This document shows positions 23,460 through 37,504 of a stretch of DNA of 64,000 nucleotides, one piece after another. Source of the stretch: Parelaphostrongylus tenuis (lineage: Eukaryota > Nematoda > Chromadorea > Rhabditida > Metastrongylidae); assembly GCA_019055375.1 (NCBI GenBank), contig JAHQIW010000320.1, positions 124,001 to 188,000 on the forward strand. Reading direction: 5' to 3'. The translations under genes were made by a program, and so were the position numbers. The notes below the pieces were generated by a model. It was not told the origin of the DNA, searched no databases, and was given only the letters and a program-made list of their open reading frames with translations. Numbering within the stretch: the stretch's first letter is position 1; the number at the start of each line of letters is the position of its first letter.

Positions 23460-26400
23460 GTAACACATTCGCCCTGAAGTAGAATATCGGTTAAAAAGTA
23501 ATCCAATTTTTCACACTGAAATTAAACCACTACTGGATGGGAACTCAAGCTCAATTTTGTTGATGAAAAAACCATAGTAGCGATAGACATTCATAACTAC
23601 ACTTGTATCGACGCACTTTTCCAACAAGCAACGATTTTTCCGAAGAAGGTTAGAAACGGCCTCAATGTATGTGCTAAGAGGTTCTTCTGCGCAGTAAAAA
23701 CAATAGTTACTTAAGCGCTTTTTGTGAGTGGTTGTAACGAGATGACGATTCTATACATTTTTAAATCCGCATTTGCAACGACTAAAGGGCTGTGGTGTCT
23801 TTCTCATAGCTTACGCTTAGAATCATCCACCACAACGTCTTCGAATCCGATCAAACCACAAAGCAGATAGGTATTACCAAGAAATCAAAAAAGAGCCATC
23901 CTTGGGATGTCTGTGATGGCTACGTACCAATAAATCGGTCGCTCAACGATGTTGAAACCTCACGACGTATAATCAACGCCGAAGAAGTTGAACGAGTTGG
24001 GCGACAAAACTATGTTTCATTCATAATACCCCACAAGTTCGAGCAATAGAAAAGGCATTATGCTTAAAATACGAGCGCTCGAGGACAAAATGTTAGTTTT
24101 TTGTCTCATAGACTCCAATCGCCACTAAATCATTCCGGGGCTGATCTCAACATTCTTGTGGCTATAATTTACATCGCATTCTACCGTTATTATGAAAACT
24201 GGCAATGAAACTTTTTTGAAGAAAGTTGAGTTGTTCGGTGTTTTCACCCCTAAAACCGATTATCTCCAATTTTGACATGAAAAATTGATAAATTTTTAGA
24301 ATTACAGCTCATATTACCTTGCTGTTAACATATTATTATTATTATTTATCATATTATCATATTATCAATGCTTAAATTCAATGTATAGTCGTCACCTTGA
24401 AATAGAAATGATTTAGATTACAGAAGAGAAGGTTGATGCGGGAAATAGTGGATTTCTAGAACACTGGAAAAATTTTGACAACTTCAATCCACTGATGATT
24501 GAAAATCCCTGAGATATTTGCTAGCATTGCTTTGCATTTTTGTAGTCCCATGGAAAATCAGTGCGATCTTTCAGAGGCGAACTCACATATAAAAAGGCTG
24601 ACATCATCACAAAGCTTTCAAATCTCATGGGTGAAAACCGCATTCGCTGCCGGAACGGACGTTTTGACGTTGACACTCAAAAACTGGCACAGAATAGAAA
24701 TATTTAAAAAAAGGCTTTCTCTTGGAAAAGGTGCGACCGTGATAGGGATTTGGGAATTCGTAAGAATAGATTTATTTCGAGGGGAAAGTTGAAGGCCTTT
24801 ACAAGCTAAGTTCTGCTCTCTATCCTAAACATAATTTTCAATTCACTTCGCTTTGCAAAATTGGAAGAAGTACTGAATCCACTACAAATCATAGAAGCAC
24901 AGTCGTAACCACACTAGTCAATCAGATTCTTAAACTTCTCTTCAGATAATAGATATAATGCACAGAAGAGAAACTCTGAACAGTCTCGGGAAGACACTGC
25001 TTTATTTAAAGAAAGGATGGAAACAAATCCTAAACTTCTCATATAATCCGTGGTGGATCCTCTTATTTGCAACAGTTGTTTGGGAGAAGATAGATGGGTA
25101 GTGGTGGATAATTTTAGCTTTGCGAGTCTATCTATGCTAGATACGGAAATACGTACAACCATTATGATTCAAATGGATTGCATCCTGTATATCCTCACAA
25201 CACTGGAACAACATTGTTAGTTAAAAAGCTACTATTGACCAACACTATAGGTCAACATTATTGGCAACACGCAGATTTCATCGGAAGCAAAAACAGAATG
25301 AATGATATGAACGAAGACTGAGTAAATGGAATGACCTGTTGCAGAAAATTGCAGATGTTAGGAAGATAATCCTGTAATTTACCCTTTTATATTAGTTCCT
25401 AACTTTTCTCAAACGGTAGCTACGATTTGAAGTATAATTACAAGAATGCAGATATACGAGCTAAATATGGAAACATGGTGCTAAATGAGCTTTGAGGCCG
25501 ATTTCTACGTGCCAATTCCGTTGACGGGTGATTGCTGAAAGCCACCGAATAGGTTACAACACGCTGAGAAAGGCAAAGAGTTCAATGGTGTCGTGCGAGT
25601 GCGTGCTGACTCGGAAAGGCATGCGCGCTTTGAGTCCAGGACTCAAAACATTATGTTCAGAATTCTGCTCGTATTTCCGCATCCTTGTGATCATAAACCT
25701 CAAGTTTTTTTGACACTCTTCCAAAGGCTAAACAATACAGCGGCAATTTCTTTAGCTGGTTTCAGTTTCTGATAATTCACACGTTTCAATCCTCAATAAC
25801 TCAAAAGATTTCCAGCCAAAAATGCGTTCTGCAACAGAACATAAAATACCGTGGTTATATTTTGAGGAAATGTGAGGAAACTGCCTATGTAAAGATTCAT
25901 CAGAAAGAATATAATATGAAGAGCAGATGAGAGATGGACGAGAAGAGCCCTAAAGTGAACTTCATGAGAGTGCAGGTGTCCCCTCAGATGACCACCTAAA
26001 CGATGGGCACTCGGTTTTCAGCAAACGTCAACTTTTTCATTCACAAAGGCAAACCATTTCAGGAATATGGAAAGGATCTCACGCTTCATGTTTGAAGTAG
26101 ACCGCGACCGCCATTATGACCGATGATTGTGTGAGAGAGAAATGAAGTGAAATAATGCTAAGGTATGCATTACCAGTGAAGACGAGCCATCCAATAAAAA
26201 TAATAAAATCCATAATTAGATGTTATATGCCTGCCAACAAGGAACAGAAAAACCCTTTTCTAAGCATCTACGCCCAAAAATTGATACGAATAATCACGAT
26301 GTTAGCAAATATCTACTATTCTTTGACTATATTCAAGGTAAAAAAATCAGATGAAAACTACTTGTTGTCAAGAGGGACGGCTTCATCTAAATTCATCAAG

Positions 26401-28739
26401 TACTCAAGCCTTGGATGACATTTGTAACAAGAGGAAAAGAAAAAAAACTCGATAGTGAAAATCACCTTGGGAATTTCGAAAGTATCAGTGTAGGAGACGA
26501 TTAGTAGTTAATTGTTTCGAAGTGTTATTGAAGAGCACAAAGAACATAGACGAATAGTCATTATAGTCATTAACAAGACAATGAGCCGCTTAATATACAC
26601 ATAATCTGAAAAGTATTCAATTGAATCAGTGAAATGAAGCAAAGCAATCGAGACATAAATCACAGCAATATGTGACTATTATCACACCAGATAATTTGAA
26701 GGAAATTCCTAGATCGCACAAACTACAAACATCAAATAGAATTCACTTAGTAGAAATCAAAAAAGATCACTAAGAATGATGTATTTCGATCCAAATATTT
26801 CCAAACCGTTCCTTTTTTCGGGGAATCCTACTTTAAGGAGGTATACCAATTTTGAAAATAATGGTAACGAGGAAAGGGAACAAAAGAAATTTCTATGTAG
26901 CAGTGCAAATTTGTAGAACGACTTTAAAATTATTAGGAATTCAACCTTGAACGCTCTCAGATAGTTACCCCTTCTTATGCCAGATGTATTTGATTTGATA
27001 ACTTCATGGTTCCAAAAAAAGAAGAACCGAATGCCCATCGGAGCATAAACCTTTATGAAGCTTCTTTACACATAATCCACGAATGATGGAGCTTGTAAAC
27101 AAGAGCGATTTGTCAGCTGTAACATGCCAAGAATTTTGGAAGAACGCCACTACATCCATTGATACGAGAGATTCATGTATGCAAAAAAAAAAAGATTAGT
27201 GACTCCCTATATCAGAAGCGTTAAATCTTTTCTCTTTTTCATATAAATGAAAACTACCTTAGCAGACCGATTTCTCACATTAATGGTGTTAGCCTGACTG
27301 CACCATAAATGAACTAATCGTCTCTAATAACATGGGTCTTTTTTGACATATTCATATCTGATGAAGCGATGTTGAATATCAGACATTTAGTGGAATGCGG
27401 ACAAACGATGCAATGTTATATCATTGAGAACGACTATGAAACCATAAGAAAAGCATACAAAATCTTGGCCGAACTGAAAAACACGACTCAAGAACGAGTG
27501 CAAACGCGTATTACTTTCGTTATCGCCCATCGACATCTGTCATAAATTGGTCATCACTTCGAAAGAATGCTTCTATAACAAACAGATTCGAACAACGAAA
27601 ATCATTGCCGATTTGATAGCACATTTCACTGAAGTAACCGACATCGAAGTAATGTGCTCGCAGTAGTGGCTTTTTCTCTTATAATCTTTGGAATTACACT
27701 ATCACATTTTTCGCAAAATTAGATTATTTGTCTACTGACGATAATTTTTTCGGTAAATAGAAGAAGTCAGAAGTTGGAAACTTGACACGCCTTTAGAAGC
27801 GACACACTCACATCACTACAAAGATTATATAGATAAATAAATATATATATATATATATAGCTGATATATACATATGTAGTAAAATACTCTTATCACAATT
27901 GGTTGATGTCTCACTTCTGGAAACACTCGAAGACAAATCTAATTTCTCAAAAATTAAAAAACAAGTGGCATAAAAATTAATTGCATTGAACGTCACCATT
28001 GCAACCTGTTGGTGTTCACTTTCTCAAATGATTCCATCCTAGCGAACAAAACTATTCATATCAATCACAAGCAACTAATTCATAATTTTAACCGCCAAGA
28101 AGAGAAGTACGATGAACGAACGCAGAACAACACTTGATTATCTGATTAATAAACTCAATAAACAAAAACCTAGTGAGATTCTAGTGCATGTTTGTTTTCG
28201 CTGAATTGTCTACCAGTGGTAGATACGGAATGATAAGAATAACATGCGCTATTATAGGATTGTACTAAATATGAAAGGAAGACGCTAAAGACAAAAAGCA
28301 CGAATACCCTACATGACCACACTGGATCACAGTAACTGCTTAACAAAACAACAAATCAATGGAATGCATGCTGGCTATACATTCCACAAACAATGACACG
28401 ATTTAGAAAATAAAGGTCAAAGATTTCAAGTGATTTGTTACAACATTTCTGAAGCTCTAAAATTTCTGTTAATATCAAAAGACCTCTAAAACATTGTTGA
28501 TGTTTGCTCATTTGTCGCGTTTACACCGGCCTTTGATTTGCGAAACATTCTTTTTCATCTGTTTCGTAACATGACCTAAAATTCTAGCGCTAAAATCTCT
28601 ACATTACAGTGCGTTTTCAACCAGATATAAGATCATTGCATAACGTTACGTTGAGGAAAACGTTCCTGAGCGCCTGCTGAAAACTAATGTTTATCCACAA
28701 ATTCAATAAAGAACAATAATAATCCTTCAAAATGAAGTC
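23460..28739. other. Gene-free intergenic stretch with simple repeats
   Basis: No exon-like segment was found. It holds an ATT/ATC-rich low-complexity patch at about 24328-24367 and a (TA)n tract at 27838-27860. The 87-97-codon open frames at 24499-24792 and 26155-26418 have no recognisable motif. Confidence 0.4.
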
Positions 28740-29235
28740 ATTATTATCCACGAATTTTGTGTCAACGATCTGTAATTCCCGATTTGCTCAAAATACCATT
28801 CCTTGGGCTTCAAATAGAAAAACTCCTCACATACCCCTTCAACCTAATCAGATATCTCGAATCGGCGTTCACGCAGGAAATCGCTTCAATTGAGCCGAGC
28901 TGGACCATAATCGGACGGAGCAACATCTGGACTGCGGGCTGGATGCGGCAAAGCCTCTACTCCATCCAATTATTCATACTTTAACGTAGTCTTTTTGCGG
29001 TGTGAGATTCAGCATTGTCTCGCCGAGACAGCGCACATTGCCACGACTCAATGTCGGGTACTTTTCCTTGTCAGCCACTTTCAAGTCAATTGTAGCACTT
29101 TGCTCCAATCTCATGGCTCACAGTTCCTTCACCTTCGGCACCAAAAATCTCCTTCGCAGTATCTTCTGCCGAAAGTTGTCGCTTCCAGCGATAGCGTATC
29201 AAAACTCGAAGCTCAATTTTGCCCATCGTCATCAT
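28740..29235 (-). pseudogene. Internally deleted mariner-family transposase
   Basis: The minus strand from 29222 reads the N-terminal DNA-binding region of a mariner transposase in one open frame: IELRVLIRY, then AEDTAKEIFGAEGEGTVS. That matches the family's IRAVLLYEF...AAETARNIN...GEGTV pattern. It degrades after about 40 residues. Around 28945 the C-terminal catalytic motif reappears as PHPARSPDVAPSDY, with the third catalytic acid in PSDY. Near 28760-28830 is FFYLKPKEWYF, the usual FFASKPPEFY block. About 150 residues of core, including the first two catalytic Asp residues, are missing. Stops interrupt the rest. It is a dead copy, and I could not define its terminal inverted repeats. Confidence 0.8.
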
Positions 29236-29239
29236 TTGA

Positions 29240-32200
29240 TATCCAAAAGTGAATTAAAATTTGATGCATTATAACTAGCGCTACTGTGGGAGTTTCGTAT
29301 GGAAAAATTCCTAAACTATTCCCATGATACTGTGCCAAACAAACATAAAATTGAATTTTTTGCGGAAGTTGAGAAACTTTTTTCTCAACCCAGTATGGCA
29401 CTAATTTAGAAGTGCGGAGATTTTGAACTTATTATAGTGATAAAATAGTGTGTTGAAATGAAATAGTCGATCACGACTTTAACTGTAACAAAAAACCTGG
29501 AAAAAATGAAAACAAAGCAAAGAATGGTCAAAGATAGACCTTCCAACATTTTTGAGAAATACGGCGACTTTCACACTTCACTCTTCCATTTTACCTCTAC
29601 GATACGACCCTTATTACTCAGTGATTATGTTAAAGCTGCGGTTGAACAGTTATTGATTTATTGATAGAGTAAACCTCTAGTACATTTATTTATTCATTTG
29701 ATTACTCATTTATATTCCAGACAACTCGTCCATCATCACAATGAGATAACTTTTATTTTGAAGGCACCTCTACAGATTCGATAATTTTCGGTTTCCATTA
29801 AACCAGTTCACTTCGAACTGACAAACGATGGTTCCAAATGAGTCAGCATTTATTAATTTCGTGCTATATGCATCCGATTGACTCATGCAACCGCCAATGT
29901 GTCAGTTTGCATCTATGTTAAGATAGTAGAACAGTAAGAAACTGAATACAGTAAATAAATGCTCATACGTAGAAATCCAGACAATATTTTCCAATTCATG
30001 AACGTAAAGCTGATAACACTGACTAGCTCGTAGGTGAAGCCTCAAACATTCCATAGAAGATGTAAGGCTTCAGATATCTCTCAAACACCAAATGTGGTAC
30101 TGCTTCAGTACGAGCCACGTCTGCAGTGAAAGAAAAACTAAAAAAGAGTTTCACTTGAGATATGGCTAATAGGAATCAAAATAGAATTTCGAATACCAGA
30201 AGTATGGTTTTGCGCAAGAGTTCAACAACGCATAACGAATGATTTCCCTTCATTTCTGGTAAGGGAGAAAGGAAAACCGATGACGTTAAGAGGCACTATC
30301 GAATTTTGTATAAATCCCAAGACAGAAACCGAAACAGTTTATAAGCATTACTCATAATGATTCACCAATTTTACAAAATATCAACATCGTTACAAAAGAA
30401 CAAAAATGTTATCACATCAACGAAACTCTAGACGATAGAATTTGTCATATATAAGCAGCCACGAATGCAACAATTACGCCATACCTTCTCTTGACAAATG
30501 ACTTCCTGAGTACGACATGAATTATCGCTCTAACACACTACAGACATTGTGCAATCTATAAAGTCATTCGCACAGCTCAGATTGGTCGATGTGACTCCCA
30601 TATGAGTCGTTTCTTCCTCATAGTTTATTTTGGACACAGAAAAATTCTAAGCTTGCTGTTATCAATCGACAATCTACCCAAAGAAGATGTTGGATGGGTT
30701 TGAATGGAATAGAATCCTACTTTGCATCCAAAAATATAGGTTAAATTAGTCAGCAGATCATTCCACTCTAACACACCTACCACTCACTATATGCGTGAAT
30801 GACTCATGGAAAACTCATACACATTTGTGATTCAAACAATATAGAATATGAACTCGTTGAGAGTAGAGATACTAGTGATTATGTCAATCAGATATTACGG
30901 ATACGGCGTATGAATTGTCTTACATTCAGATCCAAATCGATAGCCAGTTTATATGCCTGTTTGGTTTGGATAATAACATAACAATCTGAATGGCCAACAA
31001 GGAAAAAACTCTCCTTTATTCCTCGAATCTGACCTTCTGATGCATTGGAAGCGTATTTGTTCCGTTTCTCCCTGGCCAGGATTATATTTTTTATATGACA
31101 GGGAGTGAATGATTAGAAGTTATATTGTGGCAATAGGAATGTGAGAAATATGGGCATTCTAATATAAAACTTCCCCATATTCTTTAATGAACTGATATTC
31201 TATGAAATCTTTGCTTCCAGCTAAAGAAAAAACAAGACAAACGAAATTTTAAGCGAAAATAAGATTTTCAGACACATAGGAAGTCTCTTCTACAAGTTCC
31301 GCTCCAATGCCGTTGTCGACAACGGGCACAGACAGCCGGTAATCTCTTTGTTAATAGAAGCACACAATTGATGAAAGTTAATCAGACCATTAGTTTGATG
31401 GTTCAGCCGTTGAGAATTGCCGCAGTTGTACCCGTGTTCGACGCGTAGCACTCAAAGTTTGGCTTTCGATCACAGACGACGGCTCCCCGTTAACCGCAGC
31501 ATTTCAGAGGTTCAAAAGTGCACATCATGAGAAAGGCAATGCCGTACCACAAAAGTCATAACATATTTATGCAGCGTCTCTACGATGTCAAATAAGTCTA
31601 CAAGTGAAAGTGAAAATTCGAAAATAAAAGTCTAAGGTTCAGATCCTGCAACGCAAGTACGACTGCCGTAAAGTAATGATTTGATGGGGAACATCACCAT
31701 GTCCTGATGTTTCTTCATCCTGCTTGATGAACTGCTTTTGTATTGATATGGATCTCAATGAAGGAAAGGTGGAAAGTTATGGGATTCGGAAAACCAGGAT
31801 TTTATTTCAATAGAATAGAAAAACTTGCGTCTAGTAGGCAATAATCTGCAGATTTCATTGGCTTCTCTTACAATTAATAAAGTATGCTACGAAATGAGAT
31901 ATGTTGGTTTAAAGTGGACAGCTGTCACTATTTCCACATCAAGCGCATTGTGCGCAATGCATATCGGATGCTGTGTGTATCGTGTATTAATATTAGGAAG
32001 AATTCCCTCATCTTTAATGTTTCAGAGCAAGCATTACAGAGAGTTTTGAATAGAATGAATGTCATCCAAAACTTCGGCAAGCTGACATAAACGAAGAAAC
32101 AAAAAAAAGGAACGATAAAATACGCGAGTGGCAAAAAAGACTTGTTATTTTGATGTTCCTTATACAATCGGCAGTTAACTTCAAGACTGATCCATGATGA

Positions 32201-34225
32201 GTACTTTTCTGCAATTCGGTCCGAGTTCCAGCACTCGTAGGATAGTTATTTTTGGTAGTTTTTGAAGTCTGAGTAATAATTTCAGAGCTAAAATCTCAAA
32301 AATTTGCACATGTAAAATATTTTCGAAACGCCTTTCCTAATGTGATGTAACAATAAAATAGTATTGTTTCTCTCTAAACATTTCTCACTGAAACAAACAT
32401 TTTCCGTCGGACTTCTAATAATTATTCGATAGTTTAAATTCCGTAGATTCTAATATCGACTGGTTTTTGAGGACTTTTTGGCGCGCTGTAGCAATGAAAT
32501 TAAGATTGGGTTTCGCAAATTGGGCTCCGAAAGACAACGGTGGCTTAACGCCCACGCTGCGAAATCCCAACCCATATACCGGCAAAGCAAGGCGGTTAGC
32601 TTCGATGTTGCGCTGCGCAAAACTTAACGTTCTTTTAGCTACTACAGAGCACTAAAGAGTTTTTTTAGAAAAACCAAATACGTTACTGAAATTTATGAGA
32701 TTCTAGCTATTTAAAGGTTACTAAAAAGTCTAAAAAAAAGTTTGTTCAAGCGAGAAATGATTGGATTGTGAAACATAGTCAAATTTTTGCTGTTACAGCG
32801 CATTATGTAAGCCGTTCTAATCAAAAAGCGGGTTTTTTCTCGAGAGATCGGAAAAAGGTGCGACTTATGGAGATAACCTAAATTTGCGAGACCTTATATT
32901 CTTTTGATTGTGACGGCACAACAAGAAGTTGTTTTCAAAAATCAGGCGAGCCGTTAGATCCATTAAATTTTAGCTATCGAATGGTTACTTTGAGTCTAGA
33001 GGAAAAGCTTTGTACAGCGAGAATGTTTGAATGCGAAACACATTTTTTTTGCTGTTACAGTGCAATAAAAAATCCAGTTCAAAGATTTAAAAAAAGTACA
33101 TTTACAGAATTTTTCGAGATTTGCGTTATCGAATACTGCTCAGTTTTCAAAAACCACCAGAATATAAGTTTTCGACAAGCGGTAGAGCTAAGACCTGATA
33201 ACGGAAATGATCCGAATTTTTATTTGTTGACTAAAAGAGCTAAAGGTATATATCATTGTGTACTATCATGCGATTGAAATAAAAGTTAATCGACAATATA
33301 ATCTCATTACCATGCCGATATCTAGCAGCTTATGCAAAACAAGTTTTAGTAATACTATTACTAAGAACTATACTGTCGTAATTACAATTAAAAAATAAAT
33401 TAATAATAAATTAAAATAAAATAATTTAATGATAAATTAATCTAAAATAAATCAATAAATTTTTCAATTAATAATTTCATACAAAAATAAACGGGCATTT
33501 CGATAAGCACCGCTTTCTTTTGAATGCAACACTGACGATATCCACCAGTAGTCGAGCTAATGAAAAAATTTAACGACTCTACTAAATTCTGGCGAGTAGA
33601 AATACTCACGAAAGTCATACTGTATGGCACTTCTCACCTAATTAATCTTGAATTCCAAAATTCTCTTTTCAAACGAGCGCCAACAGAATTTACGGTGTAG
33701 AATTCAGTACTTTTACCTTTTGATCAAGTTTATCCACATTCAACCTTCACAAAAGCTCCGATTATTTCAACGTGTGGCTTAGAAGTTGCACAAGAATTAC
33801 GTCTTTCTTATTAGCGCTGTAGAGTGCTGCTCGAAACATTTTCATTGCGATTTTAAGGACAGCTAAGCTAAAGCGTTTCCATGAATTACTGATAGCTTTA
33901 CCCTGATGAAATGGAAATCCATAGTTTAGCCCTTTGAAGATACAAAGATCTCTGATTGGAACAACATTTGGCCAGGATCAGCGCTGCTCTGACATGGTGT
34001 AGCGATCGACACTGCATGAAAAACTTGATATTTTGTCCTATTTAATGGAACAAATGTGTTCGATTTTTATTTCTGAATCCTTATGACTCTGCTGCATAGA
34101 GAATCGCTACAGGTGATTGTAATCCAGAAAATCAACGGATTTTTTGTAATAATTTTTTTCTTGAAGACGTTGAATGACGTCTTCGATTTCGCGTTTTCGA
34201 AAAGTACAATAAACATAAGAGATGG
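29240..34225. other. Gene-free intergenic stretch
   Basis: Apart from the repeat at 32735-33090 and an AT-rich low-complexity patch at 33385-33470 (aaataaattaataataaatt type), nothing is recognisable. A moderately GC-richer segment at 31290-31560 has no open frame of interest on either strand. Confidence 0.4.
32735..33090 (+). repeat. Dispersed AT-rich repeat, tandem pair of copies
   Basis: Two successive copies of the block order: gtgaaacatagtc, ttttgctgttacagcgcatt, then gctatcgaatggttacttt, gtctagaggaaaagctttgt, acagcgagaatg, then again gcgaaacacat and ttttgctgttacagtgcaat. This is the clearest example of the TGCTGTTACAGCGCA core. Confidence 0.7.
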
Positions 34226-34229
34226 TGGC

Positions 34230-34315
34230 AGCCCGAGAGCTCATAGTACAGTGGTTAGCACGCGCACCTGGAAAGAGTGCATTGCGAGTTCGAATCCTGT
34301 TCGCCTGTCAAGGTT
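34230..34315 (+). repeat. tRNA-like sequence (SINE head or tRNA pseudogene)
   Basis: A-box-like tagtacagtggttagcacgc and, about 33 nt later, a canonical B-box gagttcgaatcct. The acceptor ends (cccgagagc and ttcgcctgtc) do not pair well, so a functional tRNA is unlikely. It is followed by unrelated sequence rather than the usual SINE body. Confidence 0.5.
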
Positions 34316-34664
34316 CTGCACATCATTCAACAATATTGGATATTATTTATAAGATCATAGCACCACTAACAGCGGTTAATAGAAAGAATTCTAGTATATA
34401 TAACGTAAGAGAAGTGATAACTTTTGAGCAGAAGAACAGTGTAGTTGAAATTCTATGAAAGCCATATGCAATATCCTAAACTGAAGAAGTATCCTACGAT
34501 AAACTTCAACATGGAACTTCCAGCAACGAACAGTAGTAACCGTTAAAGACTTCAAAGTGAATTTTCAGGCGAAAACTGTTCTAAAAATAAACCAACATAA
34601 AGTCGAATATGTCTGTGAAATGTTCTGAGAAATGTCGAAAAGTTTTAGGTAGCAGCTGTTGGCG

Positions 34665-34865
34665 CTGCGCCATTTGGTCGGCCTGTTCTGGCCTGGCTTG
34701 GCCTGCCGAGGCTGGCTGTCCATAATAGCCGGCTCCTCAGGCCGATGCTTGGCCATCCACGAACAATCGATATCACCCTGGCAATTCGTCGTGTCGGCAC
34801 CAGGAATCGAAGCAGGCCAAATTAGGCCTAGCAGGCTTAGGCCCCAACTCGAAGGAGTAGGTGAC
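34665..34865. repeat. GC-rich imperfect fold-back
   Basis: A 200-bp island much richer in G+C than its surroundings. The left side is built of ggcctg repeats (ggcctgttctggcctggc, then ttggcctgc). The right side carries the inverted motifs (gcaggcc, ttaggcct, agcaggcttaggcccc). The two sides can pair imperfectly around a roughly 100-bp centre. No gene is evident; open frames on both strands follow from the composition. Confidence 0.5.
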
Positions 34866-35874
34866 CACCCTAACCTTGATAAGATATGCAGTTGAAAACT
34901 GGAATGTGACCGATATCTCATTCAGAGAACGCGTGAATCGACCTTTGATAAAGCCCGTCTCTCGTAACATTGGGAAGCTGCCATTATGGCAAGACGATTT
35001 ATTTTCATTCTGCTATAAAGAATATATCCGTTTCACGTTTTGATGAATCTTAGATATTTATTCCTACAACTTAAAGTAAGAAAAACCTTCACCTTCACTT
35101 CCCAATTAGCAAAAACAAAACATAAAATAAATATTAGCATATTTTTTTCTTGTTTACCGTATGCGTAACACGAATCCTTGTAGTAACTCTTAGGCTGTAT
35201 CGTCTAGGAGAGTGAGTCTGCTTTGACCTTTTATATCACCAGTGACATAAACAAACATGTTTGAGAGTTCATGTTTGCACATCTCGCACACCCGATTCCC
35301 TTACATTACCTGGAGTCAAGTGGTTGAGAAGTGCGAGAGTTGTTAGAAGTTGGGAACACAGTTTCTAGTCGTCATCAGCGAAAAAATTGCAGTTTTTCTC
35401 TGAAACGTTCGGGCAAAACAGTATAAAAGAGCAAAAAGGACCCTGTTCTTCAGAAGCTGAAAGGTGCTTTACTGTGGAGATCGACTAGATGAGCACTGAG
35501 AGATTACCTCAATTTCAGAGGACACTAGTAATTATATTCACTCAAGAATGCTGTATGGAGGGTTTCGAGGGAAATGTCACGAACACGAAAAAACTAGAGG
35601 GTTCATCAAATGTTATTTGTGAGAGTAGCTGGAACTGTTTTGCTGAACAAGCAACACTAAAGGAATTGATTGAGTCGCTCTCTCGTCAACAACGGCTTAC
35701 ACAGGAGCGTCGATTTCACTGAACAAATAATAACACCACGAACAGCTAAGTTGATTGAAAAAAAAACATGTCTTGGACAGTATTCTCTGTCTGCAAGCAT
35801 CACCAGGCTACAACTTCGAGAAGGTAAGAGCATTGAATATGAACTTAGAAATATGAACTTGAATATGAACTTCT

Positions 35875-36075
35875 TCACTGGACATAGAGTGTAAAATGTA
35901 CGTCGTCGCTAACTCTTATTGTGGGGACTGGAGCACCCACAGAGATTAGCAAAAGACGAGAAAGGGCAACTGCCCGACTGACGAGATCGCAAGATCGAAA
36001 CACGTGTATCGGGCTCTATAAGTCAGCCCTCATTGACAGACCACTGACATGCGTGGCTCAAATAATGATTATCAG
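35875..36075 (-). repeat. Three-copy structured dispersed element, copy 3 (inverted)
   Basis: The reverse complement begins ttatttgagccacgcatgtc and follows copies 1 and 2: gagcccgatacacgtgtttcg, gatctcgtcagtcgggca, gggtgctccagtcccca and gcgacgacgtac-ttttacac. The central hairpin appears as GGGCA-gt-TGCCC, a different loop with pairing kept. Confidence 0.7.
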
Positions 36076-36079
36076 GCAT

Positions 36080-37500
36080 ATTGATCTTAGAAAGTTCTGT
36101 AGAATCACCATTGGAAACTACAAACGGCAAAGTTAGCTTCAAAGGAATCCCAAGACCGACTATCTATCAATCTATAAATTGAAGAGATATTGAGAATTCA
36201 AGTGGCTTGAACTGAAGGAAGACCTGGGGAGGATCGACCATAAGTCGTATTTCGTTTTCAGTGTCATCGTGTATTTGGCCATTTTACATTTCAAAAGGGC
36301 TGATCGTTTTATCCAAACGATTCTTCGTTTCGTAATTCGACATGCCATAGCGTTCGTGTTGGATTTTACCGTCTGGAAAACGTCCCAGAAAGACTATTCT
36401 TCAACACCTAAAGATCATGTCCTGTGCCCCCCTACAGATATTTAGTCAGTTTGTCAGTCTTTCATTAGAACGCAAGGTAGTTGATGGTGAAAATAGAGAT
36501 AACTTCCATCCATCAAATAGTTACTATACCATTTATGATTTATTTGTCATCTACATATATTTGCTCAGTTCATTACCATAAGAATTAACAAACATGGGAC
36601 GAAGGACAGACATGTGAGAAAGACGGACTTCACATTACAATGCATCATATCTCTGAGTCGCTGAAGTATCGCAGAAGCACAGGAAACTACTTTATCTAAT
36701 TATAGTTTTAGGGTTCTCCGCTCAGCGCAGGCATGGCATTCATGGAAGATCTGAGCTACAGCGTATTCTTACTCAGTGAAAGATCATTTACGATCTGTGA
36801 AACGGTTTCACACTCAACATTTCGCCATCTTCGATATCACTTACACCAGCGCAGAGAAAAAATTTAACAACCCGTACTGCTAAAATTTTTTATAACCACT
36901 CTCCATAACGTCATGAGAAGATTGAAATGTGATAGCATGTTAGTGGAAGATGGACAGCTGATATCCCAACTTTCATCGTCTTTCTGAAATAGCATCGTCT
37001 TTATGAGCATCAAGTGTTACTGTAGCCAGCTGGAATGAAAGGTAGTGTGGTGAAGGTTCAGTGGTCTTGTTGTTTTGATCTGCTACCTACTTGTGTCTCG
37101 CAACGTACAACAGCGCAAAGTACAAGTCCTTTATATGGGTTATACCGAACAACCTACAATATACATGTAACACTACAACAAGAATACAATAATATATGTA
37201 TGATTACATATCGTTATGCGAACATATATCTAAGTCAATATGAGTGATGTATTGATGAGATGTATCGTCATCTGGAAGGATTAAGATCTCCAAATGTTGT
37301 TTTGGTCTTACTGATACATTCCTCTTTTTCATATTGTACAGTTCATGAAAAAGAAGCTTCCGGAAAAGGTGTATACGTTTCTACCAAACGCTCTGATCCC
37401 TTAATGCCAAAATAGAATGAGAAGAGATTCCAATTGTAGTAAAATTTTACAAAATCCTACAGGCTTATCTGGATTGATAAATCATGGAATTTTTTCGATG
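36080..37500. other. Gene-free stretch
   Basis: No supported gene, RNA or repeat. The short open frame at 37035-37247 is motif-free. Confidence 0.4.
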
Positions 37501-37504
37501 AGCC

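Noticed and set aside
34230..34315. Functional tRNA gene
   Set aside because: A- and B-box strings are present, but the acceptor and anticodon stems do not pair convincingly. A SINE head or pseudogene fits better.
34565..34921. 118-codon minus-strand gene in the GC-rich island
   Set aside because: Overlapping frames are open on both strands because of composition. There is no motif, and the segment is an imperfect fold-back.
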